Below, piece by piece: positions 1 through 9,051 of a stretch of DNA of 21,354 nt; the first letter of the stretch is position 1, and each line of letters opens with the position of its first letter. Source of the DNA: Perkinsus chesapeaki (taxonomy: Eukaryota; Perkinsozoa; Perkinsida; Perkinsidae); NCBI GenBank assembly GCA_013115145.1, contig JAAPAO010000597.1:1-21354 (forward strand), in the 5' to 3' direction. Under the pieces are notes generated by a model that saw only the letters and a list, made by a program, of their open reading frames with translations, did not search any database and was not told the DNA's origin. The position numbers and the translations under genes are program-made.

Positions 1-1
1 G

Positions 2-355
2 GATATTCCTGTCGTGAAGGGTAAGACTATGGCTGCTGATGACTTCTTCGAGGGTCAGGGCCGTACTGATGGTGCTCTCACTCCCTGGTATAATGAGCAG
101 GATAAGATCGACTTCATCCATCGTCTTCATGATGCTGGTGTTCGCAACATCGAGATGGAGAGTGTTGCTCTTATGGGTTTCTGCCAGCGTGCCAAGATCC
201 CCGCAGCTTGCGTATGTGTGACCTTGGTGAACAGGTTAGAAGGCGATCAGATTACCTCAACTAAGAGGCAGCTCGCCAAATACAACGAGTACTCAATTCG
301 TGTTGTCAGCAATTACATTGCTACCACTGAGGCTAAGACTGCCGCCACTCATTAA
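2..355 (+). CDS. UPP: Uridine phosphorylase, copy A (C-terminal part, cut by window edge)
   Basis: This is the last 117 codons of a uridine phosphorylase, which splits uridine with phosphate into uracil and ribose-1-phosphate in pyrimidine salvage. The frame is open from position 2 and ends at TAA 353-355. The window edge removes the N-terminal two thirds; nothing suggests the gene is broken. Seen in the sequence: the base-binding segment FEGQGRTDGAL and the ribose-binding EMES motif (IEMESVAL), both typical of the nucleoside phosphorylase I family. It differs from copy B (1602-1956) at only four of 355 positions by my count (148, 241, 256, 344). Three are silent and one changes Ala to Pro near the C-terminus. 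Similarity drops off just after the stop codon. The family assignment is secure; enzyme specificity is inferred from the family. Confidence 0.92.
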   Translation, partial: DIPVVKGKTMAADDFFEGQGRTDGALTPWYNEQDKIDFIHRLHDAGVRNIEMESVALMGFCQRAKIPAACVCVTLVNRLEGDQITSTKRQLAKYNEYSIRVVSNYIATTEAKTAATH

Positions 356-1038
356 ATGCTGTTGTATAGTTTTTTACTACGCGTGGGACATCGCTTCCAC
401 GAGATCTTCCTTTCTGTATAAAGAATAATTTATTGTCCAGGATAACAGACAGTGTTTGATTGTTAATAGGTGGCGTGCCATTAGAACTTCCCATTGATAG
501 ATCAACTGTACAACAACAATTTTGCTGCCGAGACAGATGTTCCGCCGCGGTGCATGCAGGAGCTTCTGCCCTACCTTACAATAAGTTCCGGTATTGCTTC
601 CTCTTCAGCAGTGTTAGCCGTATTATCAATCTTATCCTACGAACATCAATTCACTGACTCGCGACCTGGGTCCCTGAAGTCCGCATTACGCGGCTGCTGT
701 GTATCTGAAAACTATCGAGTGGTACGCCGTGAATCATTCTTGTGATTCTTGTACAGCTGAGTAAGGTTGTGCTGTGGAATTAGTCCTATCCCTGTGACTA
801 GACAGGAATACAAGGCTGACTGTTTACTCATAGGTCTTTAGGATGGCAGAGAGACGCCTATTCGGGAACGTAGACTCCCACCTACGGCTATTCATACGCT
901 TGCCAAATGCGCAGGGAGACGGCTAATTGTGTTCTGCTTAGCGAAATTGACAAAGCTAGGCTAAAGTGCTAGCAGTGCCTTGTACGATACCCTGAATACC
1001 ATACTCACATTAAAGTGTTCATATCAAGTTTATCGAAG
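356..1038. other. Intergenic, between the uridine phosphorylase copies
   Basis: This 683-nt spacer holds the 3' flank of copy A and the 5' flank of copy B. I see no supported gene: the short open frames lack family motifs. An AT-rich AATAATTTATT lies near 424, and a short inverted repeat (CCTGT/ACAGG) near 792-808. Neither can be assigned a role with confidence. Confidence 0.6.
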
Positions 1039-1956
1039 ATGTCGACCGCTTCTACCCCTGCTTCCAGACATAATATTTCCCCTTATGCTCAAGCTTTGAC
1101 TTGTGATCATTACTATCATCTCGGTCTTGATACCGACATGGATCTTAAGGCCCTCTTCGGTGATGTTAAGTACTTCGTTATGATGGGTTCTCCTACTCGT
1201 GCGGAAACCTTCGCCGAGGTGATGGCTAATGCCTTTGTGGAGCAGGGCCTTCCTAAGCCTACTGTAATGCGTCTTGGTAAGACCGAGCGTTACAGTATGT
1301 TCAAGTGCGGCTCCGTCGTCTCCGTTTCTCATGGTATGGGCGGTCCTTCTCTTCATATTCTCATGAACGAGGTTTGCAAGCTCTGTAACCATGTTGGTAT
1401 TATTGATACCGTCAAGTGGATCCGTCTTGGTACTTCTGGTGGTTGCGGTGTTGCTCCCGGTACCGTTGTCTGCACCACTCAGGCCATCAACGATGAGATC
1501 AAGCCCTGCTGGAGAACCGTGCAGCTCGGCAAGGTCTTCGAGATCCCTACTGATGTCCTTGATATGCAGTTTGTTGATGATATCATCGCCAGTGCCCCCG
1601 AGGATATTCCTGTCGTGAAGGGTAAGACTATGGCTGCTGATGACTTCTTCGAGGGTCAGGGCCGTACTGATGGTGCTCTCACTCCCTGGTATAATGAGCA
1701 GGATAAGATCGACTTCATCCATCGTCTTCATGATGCTGGTGTTCGCAATATCGAGATGGAGAGTGTTGCTCTTATGGGTTTCTGCCAGCGTGCCAAGATC
1801 CCCGCAGCTTGCGTATGTGTGACCTTGGTGAACAGGTTAGAGGGCGATCAGATTACTTCAACTAAGAGGCAGCTCGCCAAATACAACGAGTACTCAATTC
1901 GTGTTGTCAGCAATTACATTGCTACCACTGAGGCTAAGACTGCCCCCACTCATTAA
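1039..1956 (+). CDS. UPP: Uridine phosphorylase, copy B (complete, intronless)
   Basis: A complete 305-aa nucleoside phosphorylase I family protein, close in length and motif order to the animal uridine phosphorylases UPP1/UPP2. It catalyses phosphorolysis of uridine in cytosolic pyrimidine salvage. Visible motifs in order: GDVKYFVMMGSPTR (residues about 45-58, N-terminal phosphate-binding segment), VSHGMGGPS, RLGTSGGCGVAPGTVV (phosphate loop), FEGQGRTDGAL (base recognition), IEMESVAL (ribose-binding Glu/Met/Glu) and NRLEGDQITS. I start at ATG 1039 (MSTASTPASRH), because the frame further upstream has only a non-ATG opening. There is no intron, unlike most neighbours, and codon choice is strongly biased (many CTT, GGT, GAG, AAG), as in highly expressed genes. 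Together with copy A it forms a head-to-tail tandem. A related purine phosphorylase activity cannot be excluded from sequence alone, but the motifs fit uridine best. Confidence 0.95.
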   Translation: MSTASTPASRHNISPYAQALTCDHYYHLGLDTDMDLKALFGDVKYFVMMGSPTRAETFAEVMANAFVEQGLPKPTVMRLGKTERYSMFKCGSVVSVSHGMGGPSLHILMNEVCKLCNHVGIIDTVKWIRLGTSGGCGVAPGTVVCTTQAINDEIKPCWRTVQLGKVFEIPTDVLDMQFVDDIIASAPEDIPVVKGKTMAADDFFEGQGRTDGALTPWYNEQDKIDFIHRLHDAGVRNIEMESVALMGFCQRAKIPAACVCVTLVNRLEGDQITSTKRQLAKYNEYSIRVVSNYIATTEAKTAPTH

Positions 1957-2164
1957 CTCTTGTTGTAAACTACTTCCCCTCTTCTTGTATTACAGTGTCT
2001 ATGCTAATTGTATTACATAATAATTTCAATGTTGGGACTCCCGTCCCGAGGTTATAAATTAACCTTCTGCTATTAAATGACTAATACAGTCGATAAGTTT
2101 ATGCTTTTCCTCAACCGAATTATATTGTGTTGTTCCAAGTGGTGTAGCGGGAGATCTAAGGGAA

Positions 2165-3653
2165 ATGCAAGTGGAATCAAGAGCTCAAGTTGAATCAGTC
2201 TCTGTTATGTTGTCAACTTCTACGAATCTTGTAATTGATGTGTATTATGTCGACTTGCTACACTGGTCATATACAGTAGATGAGCCTTTGGTGGCGGAGT
2301 GTCGTAAAGAGCTCTTGCCTGATACTGAGAACCGTAAGGTGATAGTCTATCGGCTTGTGTTGGTCTGTTAAGGAGGTTTCTCGAGGGAAAGTTGGTATGA
2401 AACTAGTCTATATAAAAAGCCGAAGACCCCGAGACAGGGTATCTTTGTTAATTTCAGTCCATCGCAGTGTTCTTGAGTCAACACAGAGTTTTCGGCGAGA
2501 GGTTGACCGAGCTAATCGGATCTTATACAGAATTATTGGCGGTACCAGACATCCCTCAGGTTGATCAATACGTCCAAGAGGTAGATAAGAAGATGTGTCT
2601 AGCTAGTCGGTTGCTACCTCGTTACATAGTAAACAAAGTCACTGGTGTGCCCTATGAAAAAGTTAGTGTATTAAATAGGGGAAGAAACGACATGGGCATG
2701 TAGCAGACAGGGTGTCCCGGGGAAGTGTAGAGCCTCGTAGGTTCAAACCAGCGTACGGTCCTCCGTTCCACACTCCTATAGATGACACTCTGAACATCTG
2801 GGATGCCTACCCCAACTTTAGCATATCTCATGACAGCGGTGTCGTCTGCATGGGGGTAATAGGGCTCCTTTGGGGAGACGTCGTCAAGTTTGTCGGAGCA
2901 GGTTAACCCTGTGTACGGTGTAGGGGTCGATATCCAAACGATAAGCCTTCCGCGGATCTACAAGTCGGCTCGAGAGTTTGTGGAGGATATGCGGGCAGAT
3001 GTGTTAAGTGAGGATGAATATAAGCTAATAATGAAGGACAACGACGATAAGGGTGTTCTGAGAGGGTAATACGGTGTGGACCACTGCTGGTAAAACTCAG
3101 GGGTCGAAGAAATATCACTAGTGCGTTCGAATGGGCTCTTCCCTATTGATGCCTTCAACGGCTTGGAAGTTCTAAGGCGGAGACAAGGCGTCCTTCGACC
3201 ATGTAGCGGTGACTATTGGGGGAGCTTGTTAGATTCTTTCGGATATGGACAGCGAAGGAGTCCTATCAGAAGTGTGTGGGCCTCGGTTTTGCCTTACCAA
3301 TGACGGAGCTAAGGATTGATCCCGGTGGCGATGTTTTACGCCTATATAACGGCAAGGTGATCAACACTGCTCTCGTTTGGCAGTTGAAGCCCTCTTTGTT
3401 TTAGTGGGTACCCCAGGGACGTCATTTCCGACTCGAACGTTTCTCACTGGAGCAGGGTGATGGTATGACAGAGATAGTCGGTTGTGCGTGCTTGGGGGAG
3501 CTAGCCCTATGTGACCCTTCCTGGACATCCTACCGTCCTCGGAATTGGCCATCGCCTAGCGTAGAGGGAGGAGCCTACTCTATTAGTATCAACCTGCATC
3601 ATTTGGATATGTCTCAGGATATCTTATCAGGCTATCATTTGAGTAATTCCTAG
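2165..3653 (+). CDS. AASDHPPT: 4'-phosphopantetheinyl transferase, AASDHPPT/Lys5 type (6 exons)
   Basis: Transfers the phosphopantetheine arm of CoA to a serine of carrier proteins (fatty acid or polyketide synthase ACP, aminoadipate reductase). Proposed exons: 2165-2338, 2560-2699, 2741-2855, 2902-3065, 3233-3356, 3405-3653. They give 321 aa, against about 309 in human AASDHPPT, and all phases match. Seen: DKKMCLASRLLPRY (67-80, the N-terminal (G/S)RLL helix), NFSISHD (130-136, the NxSHS-type CoA-binding motif), VGVDIQT (150-156, Mg-binding Asp153) and FFRIWTAKESYQKCVGLGF (199-217, the W-x-x-KES motif with Lys206/Glu207). The C-terminal exon matches the final beta-strand region less clearly. 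Introns are 221, 41, 46, 167 and 48 nt; the two long ones are the least certain joins. An apparent stop at 3402-3404 is removed by the last intron (GTGATC...TTTTAG). The start could also be Met at 2207. Confidence 0.85.
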
Positions 3654-4026
3654 GCCTCTATTACATTATCTTGGTAGTGTTACATTAATGGGGGCAAAGA
3701 GTGTGGTGAGTGGTAGGATTTCTGTGGGATTGCCCCCTTGTAGATGTGTAAACATACGGGCTCTGCTGCTGGTAGTTTGGTAGCTCTGTTGGCCCCGCTA
3801 GCTACCATGAAGCTTAGAACTCTATATCCGATTTAACGGCGAGTCAGGTGACTCCCTCCTGAGGTGTCTACTTGCCAATATGAGCATCATATGATATAGA
3901 ATGTATTCCAGTGAGAGGTAGTGTTCCAGTAGTACAGTCTTGCGCGTAAGAATTAGGTCAGCTCACTCTGTTATTGTCTTCAAGTTGTCTTGTTTCTCTT
4001 ATGCCTAACCGCCTCTAGTTCCCTAT
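3654..4026. other. Intergenic spacer, nothing recognised
   Basis: This 373-nt gap separates the phosphopantetheinyl transferase from the ankyrin gene. It must hold the 3' end of the first and the promoter of the second. I see no coding signal, tRNA-like fold or repeat worth calling. Confidence 0.6.
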
Positions 4027-5739
4027 ATGGGCCACATCCCATCTCGACCATTGATGTCTCATAGTAACTCTTCCATCCATCAACCGTCACCCCTACCTTC
4101 GACTCTGTACGGTGCGATAAGGTATGGTAGTGTTGGGGAGATAGAGGAGCTCATGGAGGAGGAGGGCGTGTCAGACATGGCAGCCTTGGAGGACCGTACA
4201 GGCCTCACTCCGACAATTCTTGCTGCCAAATTCGGTAGGGCGGATGTCCTAGGTAAATTTCTGGACTATGGCATGCCAGTCGTCTCCAGTATGGGGGTTA
4301 CTACGCCTCTATTAGAGGCCCTTGGTCGAGGCAAGTGTGACTGCGTCGATCTCTTGCTGAACAGATGCCCTGAACTACTGGGCATCAGCAGCGCCTTTGG
4401 TGGCATAACACCGCTGATGTCCGCTGTAGCTGGAGGATGCGCACATTGCCTTGGTGCGGTGCTCAAGGGTATTGATGGTGGCCAGGAGGCTACCAATCGG
4501 CTTCCTGGTGGGGAAGCGGTATCCAGTATGGAGATGGCTGTCTGGATGAGGCGAGAGGATCTGGTCAGGTTACTACTGGAACATGGAGTGGCGCCTGATA
4601 GGCAAAGCGTTGTAGAGGCAGTCAGACTCCAGGACTACGGCCTATTAATGCTGCTACTAAGCGCTCTCCCCCAAGCACCAAATGAGGCATTGGACGCGGC
4701 CGTGGCAGAGGCCTCTAGGGCTCCTGGAAACGCCCCACTTATCTCTCGCCTGCTGCATAGGCACGGGGCTCGGGTTACACTAGACGCTCTTAAAGCTGCT
4801 TGTGAGAGCAGTACAGCCATTATACTGTTGGAGAATTTCGGTGACTTTTGTAGTAGAGTGAGTGTGGAAGAGTGGACCAGAGTTTTGGCGGCGCACGTTG
4901 CCGAATCGGCAGTGTTGGACGTGTTCTGGTCGTGCCTTACCATACCGTATGCGGCGAAGTTGAAGGCATTGAACATTGCGGTGAAGAAGGATGCACCTAG
5001 AGCAGTTGTTAAGGCAGTGGAGTACTTCCATAGGAACAACTGTGATGATAAGGGTACAGAGGCACGGCTGTTGGTGCGGTCAGCGGAGTGTGGGGCTACT
5101 AGATGCCTGTATTACCTATTAAGAGACTATGCTACTATATCGATATCCCTACCGAAGATCAGGTTGAAAGTGGTGCCCAATACTTATGTTGATGCTTTGG
5201 AGCGAGCAGCCATGAATGGCCATCATACGGCAGTGGACATGCTTCTCAATAATGGATGCATAGTTACCGAGACAGCTCTCGTAGCCGCTGCGGTCGGGGG
5301 CTCGGAGGCCTGCCTTCAGCGGTTATTGTTCTCGGCAGATATCAAGGAGTTGAAGGATCGGTCTGGATGGTGGCACCAGTCTCTGCTACTGGTCGCCTAT
5401 GAGGGCAGAGTCGGGTGCGCACGCGTGCTGTTGTCGTTGTGGCCGGACAAAGCAGCGGAGAGGATTTCCCTAGGGGATGGCGGGAATGCTGCCCCACTGA
5501 GTGTGGCGGCTTGGAGGGGGCATGCTGAGCTAGTAGAGCTGTTGGGCAAATACTGTAATTGGAAGCAAAAGGCAAATGCCTTGGAGGTGGCAGCTTATAT
5601 GGGGTATCCTAGAGTGTGCGAAAAGATACTTCAAGCTCTACCGCAGCCACTCCCTGGATGGGCCATGCCTAGACAAGTTAAACATGAAGGTATCAAGAAG
5701 TGGCTGCAGGACTGCACCACTATGGAACTGATAGGATAG
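4027..5739 (+). CDS. Ankyrin-repeat protein (570 aa, single exon)
   Basis: A cytoplasmic or nuclear scaffold-type protein built from ankyrin repeats, which usually bind other proteins. Clear repeat units show the TPL-x-x-A-x-x-G-x-x-x-x-V-x-x-LL pattern at about residues 61-82, 93-115, 128-148, 166-187, 388-411, 417-435, 453-472, 489-507 and 517-534. The middle (about 190-380) looks like diverged repeats and helical material. No catalytic domain, signal peptide or membrane segment is visible. The first 25 residues are Ser/Pro/His-rich and probably disordered. The start is ATG 4027, the first in frame, and the stop is TAG 5737-5739. The gene has no intron over 1.7 kb, although other genes of this size here are broken every 100-200 nt. 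That may reflect a retrocopy or a fast-evolving lineage-specific gene. Only about 90 nt separates it from the next gene. A specific function cannot be given. Confidence 0.85.
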   Translation: MGHIPSRPLMSHSNSSIHQPSPLPSTLYGAIRYGSVGEIEELMEEEGVSDMAALEDRTGLTPTILAAKFGRADVLGKFLDYGMPVVSSMGVTTPLLEALGRGKCDCVDLLLNRCPELLGISSAFGGITPLMSAVAGGCAHCLGAVLKGIDGGQEATNRLPGGEAVSSMEMAVWMRREDLVRLLLEHGVAPDRQSVVEAVRLQDYGLLMLLLSALPQAPNEALDAAVAEASRAPGNAPLISRLLHRHGARVTLDALKAACESSTAIILLENFGDFCSRVSVEEWTRVLAAHVAESAVLDVFWSCLTIPYAAKLKALNIAVKKDAPRAVVKAVEYFHRNNCDDKGTEARLLVRSAECGATRCLYYLLRDYATISISLPKIRLKVVPNTYVDALERAAMNGHHTAVDMLLNNGCIVTETALVAAAVGGSEACLQRLLFSADIKELKDRSGWWHQSLLLVAYEGRVGCARVLLSLWPDKAAERISLGDGGNAAPLSVAAWRGHAELVELLGKYCNWKQKANALEVAAYMGYPRVCEKILQALPQPLPGWAMPRQVKHEGIKKWLQDCTTMELIG

Positions 5740-5829
5740 TAGCATTATGGGCTGAACGACTATTATCACTTAGTAGCATTACCTTGCACTAGTCACCGTC
5801 TTGGGTTCTTCGGCGCAGGGGGTTTGGGG

Positions 5830-8211
5830 ATGTCTTGGAAGTTTTACAGTATGCCTTTAGAGCCATCGGACCTTACAGTGCATCTACTGGGGCAGGACAC
5901 GGCCCAGCCTCGAGGCCAAGATGAGCCCAAGTTTTTCAGACTACCGAGTCATCCAAGATACTATAATCCCTTCCAAACCCTAACACACTGCGGACGGTAG
6001 TACAACTGGGGGGGGGGGGAGGAGGAATAACATTGCCGGAATGGGCAACTCCTTGCCGTTCGTCGGTAGCAGCCAAAGTGGCTGTTATGTTTCTCCCGGA
6101 ATAGAGCGTTCATAGTAAGGATTGTAGCTTTCGTTTCCGGTGCCTTGGCGGATAACAGTGGGATGTGGGGAGACACGGTGTGGTAGTGGAGGTGCGGGTA
6201 GAATATGAAGGAGGGAATGGTTTATCATCACAATGCAATTGGTGGTCGTAGCCTTTAGAGTGAAGAAGTCGATACCGTGTTGTCAGGATTCAACCGCAAT
6301 GCTGTAGACGCCTAAATGATTTGGCCTTTAGATACGAGAAGTTGAAGATTATTCTTTTTACTATTACTGGTATAGCACCACTACGATTAATGATAATATT
6401 AACACTCGGAGTGCTTGGTATGATACCAGCTAAGTTGGCTCTAGTGGGGATACCTTACCATGCCGATCAAGATAGCATGCAGCCGCCTATAACAGCCTGG
6501 TGGCGAAAGGCATTGGTAAGAATAAGGGAGATACGGTGGGATTATCTGTGGGAAGATAAATTCCAGTACGCTCGATAGGACTCTAGTGTGTCTTCAGAAA
6601 TCACATGACGAATGCTGTAGCCTATATCCTCCGGAAAGCATTTGATAGGGTGAAATCTGCGGGTCCTCGTTATTACTGTATATCAGATACACTTCATGCT
6701 GATGTGGGTGAGGATTATCCTATTCATAGCTGGCTTCTATTGGGTTAAAGTTGAAGGTCAGGCGGACCCTAATACCAGAATATACGTATCGTCGCATCAT
6801 TCCATCTGGGATACCCTCTATCTAATGTAACCCCTCCAACCATTGTGTGCTAATACTGTCCCCTTTTGCCCCATAAGGTACTATACAGGCTGCTGTGAGG
6901 CGGCTAAGTCAGACATTTTCGACGTTCCGGTGCTGGGAACATATATGCGAGTGCTCAGTGCATTGCCCATAGACCGCAGAAGTAATATGCCCTCGTAGTA
7001 GCTGTTGCTCATCGAGATGGTTCAGCCGATGTTGGGCGCGAAACAGCACGATATAACATCAAGGAGAGGGCCCTAGACCGCCGTTATCCACCATTGGTGG
7101 TATTCCCTACAGGGACTTGTAATAGCATTGTTGGAGTAGATTGGATTGAGTGTTGTTGTCATTATGGCAGGCAATAATATACGTGAAATGACAGAGTTCA
7201 AGACAGGGGCATTTGATACAGGATTCCCGGTACTAATGACCGATTACTCGCTCCTTTGGATTTCGCCGCCAGTCGTGTTCCTGTTGCACTACAAAGAGGA
7301 GGTTGAAAATAGCACGGTGTCTTATGCGTTATAGAGAGTCACTGCGTCTTAACCCCTCAAGCATCGCCAGAGGAGAAATGTATATAGTAATCAGTTTTAT
7401 GGCACTTTATGGTTAGGTTCAACCAATAGGGATATCCTATCCTTGCCGTCATAATGATTTATATCTCGATGATAATATACTACTAGTTCTATACCGTACT
7501 CTTTGCCAATTCATCAACTTTGAGACCATAACATTCCTCCCACTACAGTACCCTACTCGAGAGCAACAGGCGGACCCAGCCGTCTACGCCGAGAATGTAA
7601 GGGTAGGGGGAGGCATATGTCGACGACGGCGGCGGTATTGTCAGGTTCGGCAGCTTATGTGCAGTCAACTAGGGCGTCTACCGGTCCCGTTTGTATTCGA
7701 GGATGAGATGCTTCGTACCGCATGTGTTAATAAGAAGATGCCTTTGTGTCAAACAAGGCTGATGATGCAGGACGTTTTTAGAGAATTCGGCACAAGTGAT
7801 AGGATACTGGAGTTCTGGGTAGGCCTGGAGGGGATGGAAGGGGAAGTGACGTGAAACTGCCCAGCAGGGGGTCATCTGTCAATCTTTTAATCGTCGAAAC
7901 ACTCACCGTATACCTGCACCTGAAATGTGACACGGGCACGCGCGGCCAGCTGAGCGCGTGCGTGCCAAAGATCGAAACTTGTCGTCTACTTTGTAAAGCT
8001 CATTTATGATTAGGTGGATAAGCTGCATACGATGGATGTTGATGGTGATGGGTTAATATCGGTCAATGATATCAAGGACAAGTTCACTCTTGACCCTCAA
8101 GGAACCAAGTGCGCAGAGGACCTCCTCAACCTACTCAAGCAGAACGATCCTGTCAACGATAAGGGAGTGCCAACACAGGAAGGCCAGCAGTGGGGAGAAC
8201 TATCATGGTAG
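5830..8211 (+). CDS. LPCAT: LPCAT-like lysophospholipid acyltransferase with EF-hand, copy 1 (9 exons)
   Basis: Membrane O-acyltransferase of the PlsC/LPCAT family, expected to re-acylate lysophospholipids at the ER. Proposed exons: 5830-5996, 6332-6515, 6687-6826, 6878-6981, 7026-7118, 7171-7229, 7417-7596, 7645-7818, 8014-8211. They give 432 aa with every phase matching. Seen: a hydrophobic stretch with the family's APLRL element (PiRL in animal LPCATs) at about 57-95, motif I HHSIWD (H154-x4-D159), motif II-like PIDRR, motif III region FPTGTC (225-230), EFKTGAF, the CQFINFETITFLP segment (about 279-291) and a single EF-hand loop DVDGDGLISVND (375-386). Motif III normally reads PEGTC; the Glu is Thr here. 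Stops between exons vanish on splicing, so the gene is not a pseudogene. Four introns (335, 171, 187, 195 nt) are long; the rest are 44-52 nt. The start at ATG 5830 is supported by equal N-terminal length in copy 2. Confidence 0.86.
6008..6019 (+). repeat. Homopolymer of 12 G inside an acyltransferase intron
   Basis: Twelve consecutive G lie 11 nt after the first donor site of acyltransferase copy 1, within its 335-nt first intron. The tract is followed by GA-rich sequence. It does not affect the coding frame. G runs near donors can act as splicing enhancers in other eukaryotes, and they are also a common place for length errors in sequencing. Confidence 0.8.
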
Positions 8212-8493
8212 TAGGGGACGACGTATGGTGGCTGTAGATTGTAGATTCACAAACGTCTATCGCGCAGCAGCACAGTTGGACGAGGAGGCAGCCTACACGT
8301 TGCTGTCCACTGCCTGAGGGTTTCGAGTCGATTTTGTAACCCTGTGACCGGAGCCGTCTCCGTTAGTCTATTAAGACCCCCTCTATGAGTTATATAGTAT
8401 GTGTAGTTCTCTTAATAGTCCTTTGCTATATATAAATCAACAACAGCACCATAGTCGAAAGCCTCTTGGCTTTGGTGGATAGACGTCACTAAA
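8212..8493. other. Intergenic, between acyltransferase copy 1 and the next gene
   Basis: A 282-nt spacer. A short frame (ATG 8225, about 30 codons) has no recognisable feature and probably belongs to the 3' untranslated region of the upstream gene. The second half is AT-rich. Confidence 0.5.
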
Positions 8494-9051
8494 ATGAAAG
8501 CCATGAACCCAATCTTCGACTACTCTGTAGAATGGACGGCGGGTTTAAGGTTCCCTATCATTCAGGTACGCTAAGATCGCTGGAGGATCACCGCCATTGC
8601 CCAAGCGCCCCAAGGACAAGTACAGTCCTAATGCTTTGGGGGTGCATGAGATTATACCTATGCTGTTGGTTCTTTATAATGCCAGTAGGCTTGATGAGAG
8701 GTAGGATGGCTAATGATGGGTACTACCTCTCACTCCGTCTGGCACTTAGTTATCGGCAGCCTTTGGAACTTCTCTATTCCGCGTTCAATTTTACACTGCC
8801 AGTAGCTGTACTAGACGAACACGAGCTTGCATCTACGGTAGTGGGGGTATCTTTAGGTCGGATTAATGTCATATGATCGATTTCAGATACGCCAGGAATT
8901 GAGCAAATATATACCAGATCTTTTTACTCCTCCTATTCCAAGGAGAAATACAGTTTCTACCGTAGCCAGTCCGTCGGCCAGCGTAGCCGACGGAAGCTCT
9001 CTAGACGGGGACAGCAGCAGCATAAGCCCGAAGGGCCCTGAAGTTGTGTGA
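8494..9051 (+). CDS. Hypothetical protein, 139 aa (4 exons)
   Basis: I do not recognise this protein. The model joins 8494-8565, 8606-8700, 8750-8837 and 8887-9051. Introns are 40, 49 and 49 nt with GTACGC, GTAGGA and GTAGTG donors and AG acceptors, and the frame closes at TGA 9049-9051. The predicted protein begins MKAMNPIFDYSVEW. It has a central helical part (GVHEIIPMLLVLYNASRLDE, then a Leu/Phe-rich stretch about 58-85), then a basic PIPRR turn, and ends in a Ser/Pro-rich, probably disordered tail of about 35 residues. No signal peptide is evident, and the hydrophobic parts are too short to be sure membrane helices. It lies between two paralogous acyltransferase genes on the same strand. 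The start could lie in an unseen upstream exon. The regular short introns and consistent phases are the main evidence that it is real. Confidence 0.5.

Noticed and set aside
3118-3136. tRNA B-box-like GTTCGAATG
   Set aside because: No A-box or cloverleaf arms surround it, and it lies inside a protein-gene intron.
3402-3404. In-frame TAG as the true end of the phosphopantetheinyl transferase or as readthrough
   Set aside because: A 48-nt phase-0 intron (3357-3404) with a strong TTTTAG acceptor removes it, and the following exon restores the expected C-terminal strand.
6516-7416. Acyltransferase copy 1 as a pseudogene with stops and frameshifts
   Set aside because: Each apparent break falls in a GT-AG intron at a position shared with copy 2, and the exon lengths are identical in both copies, so the coding sequence is intact.
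8960-8985. Similarity of CCGTAGCCA to the start of the dinoflagellate/Perkinsus spliced leader
   Set aside because: The match stops after nine bases and lies within a coding exon. No full spliced-leader sequence was seen in the window.
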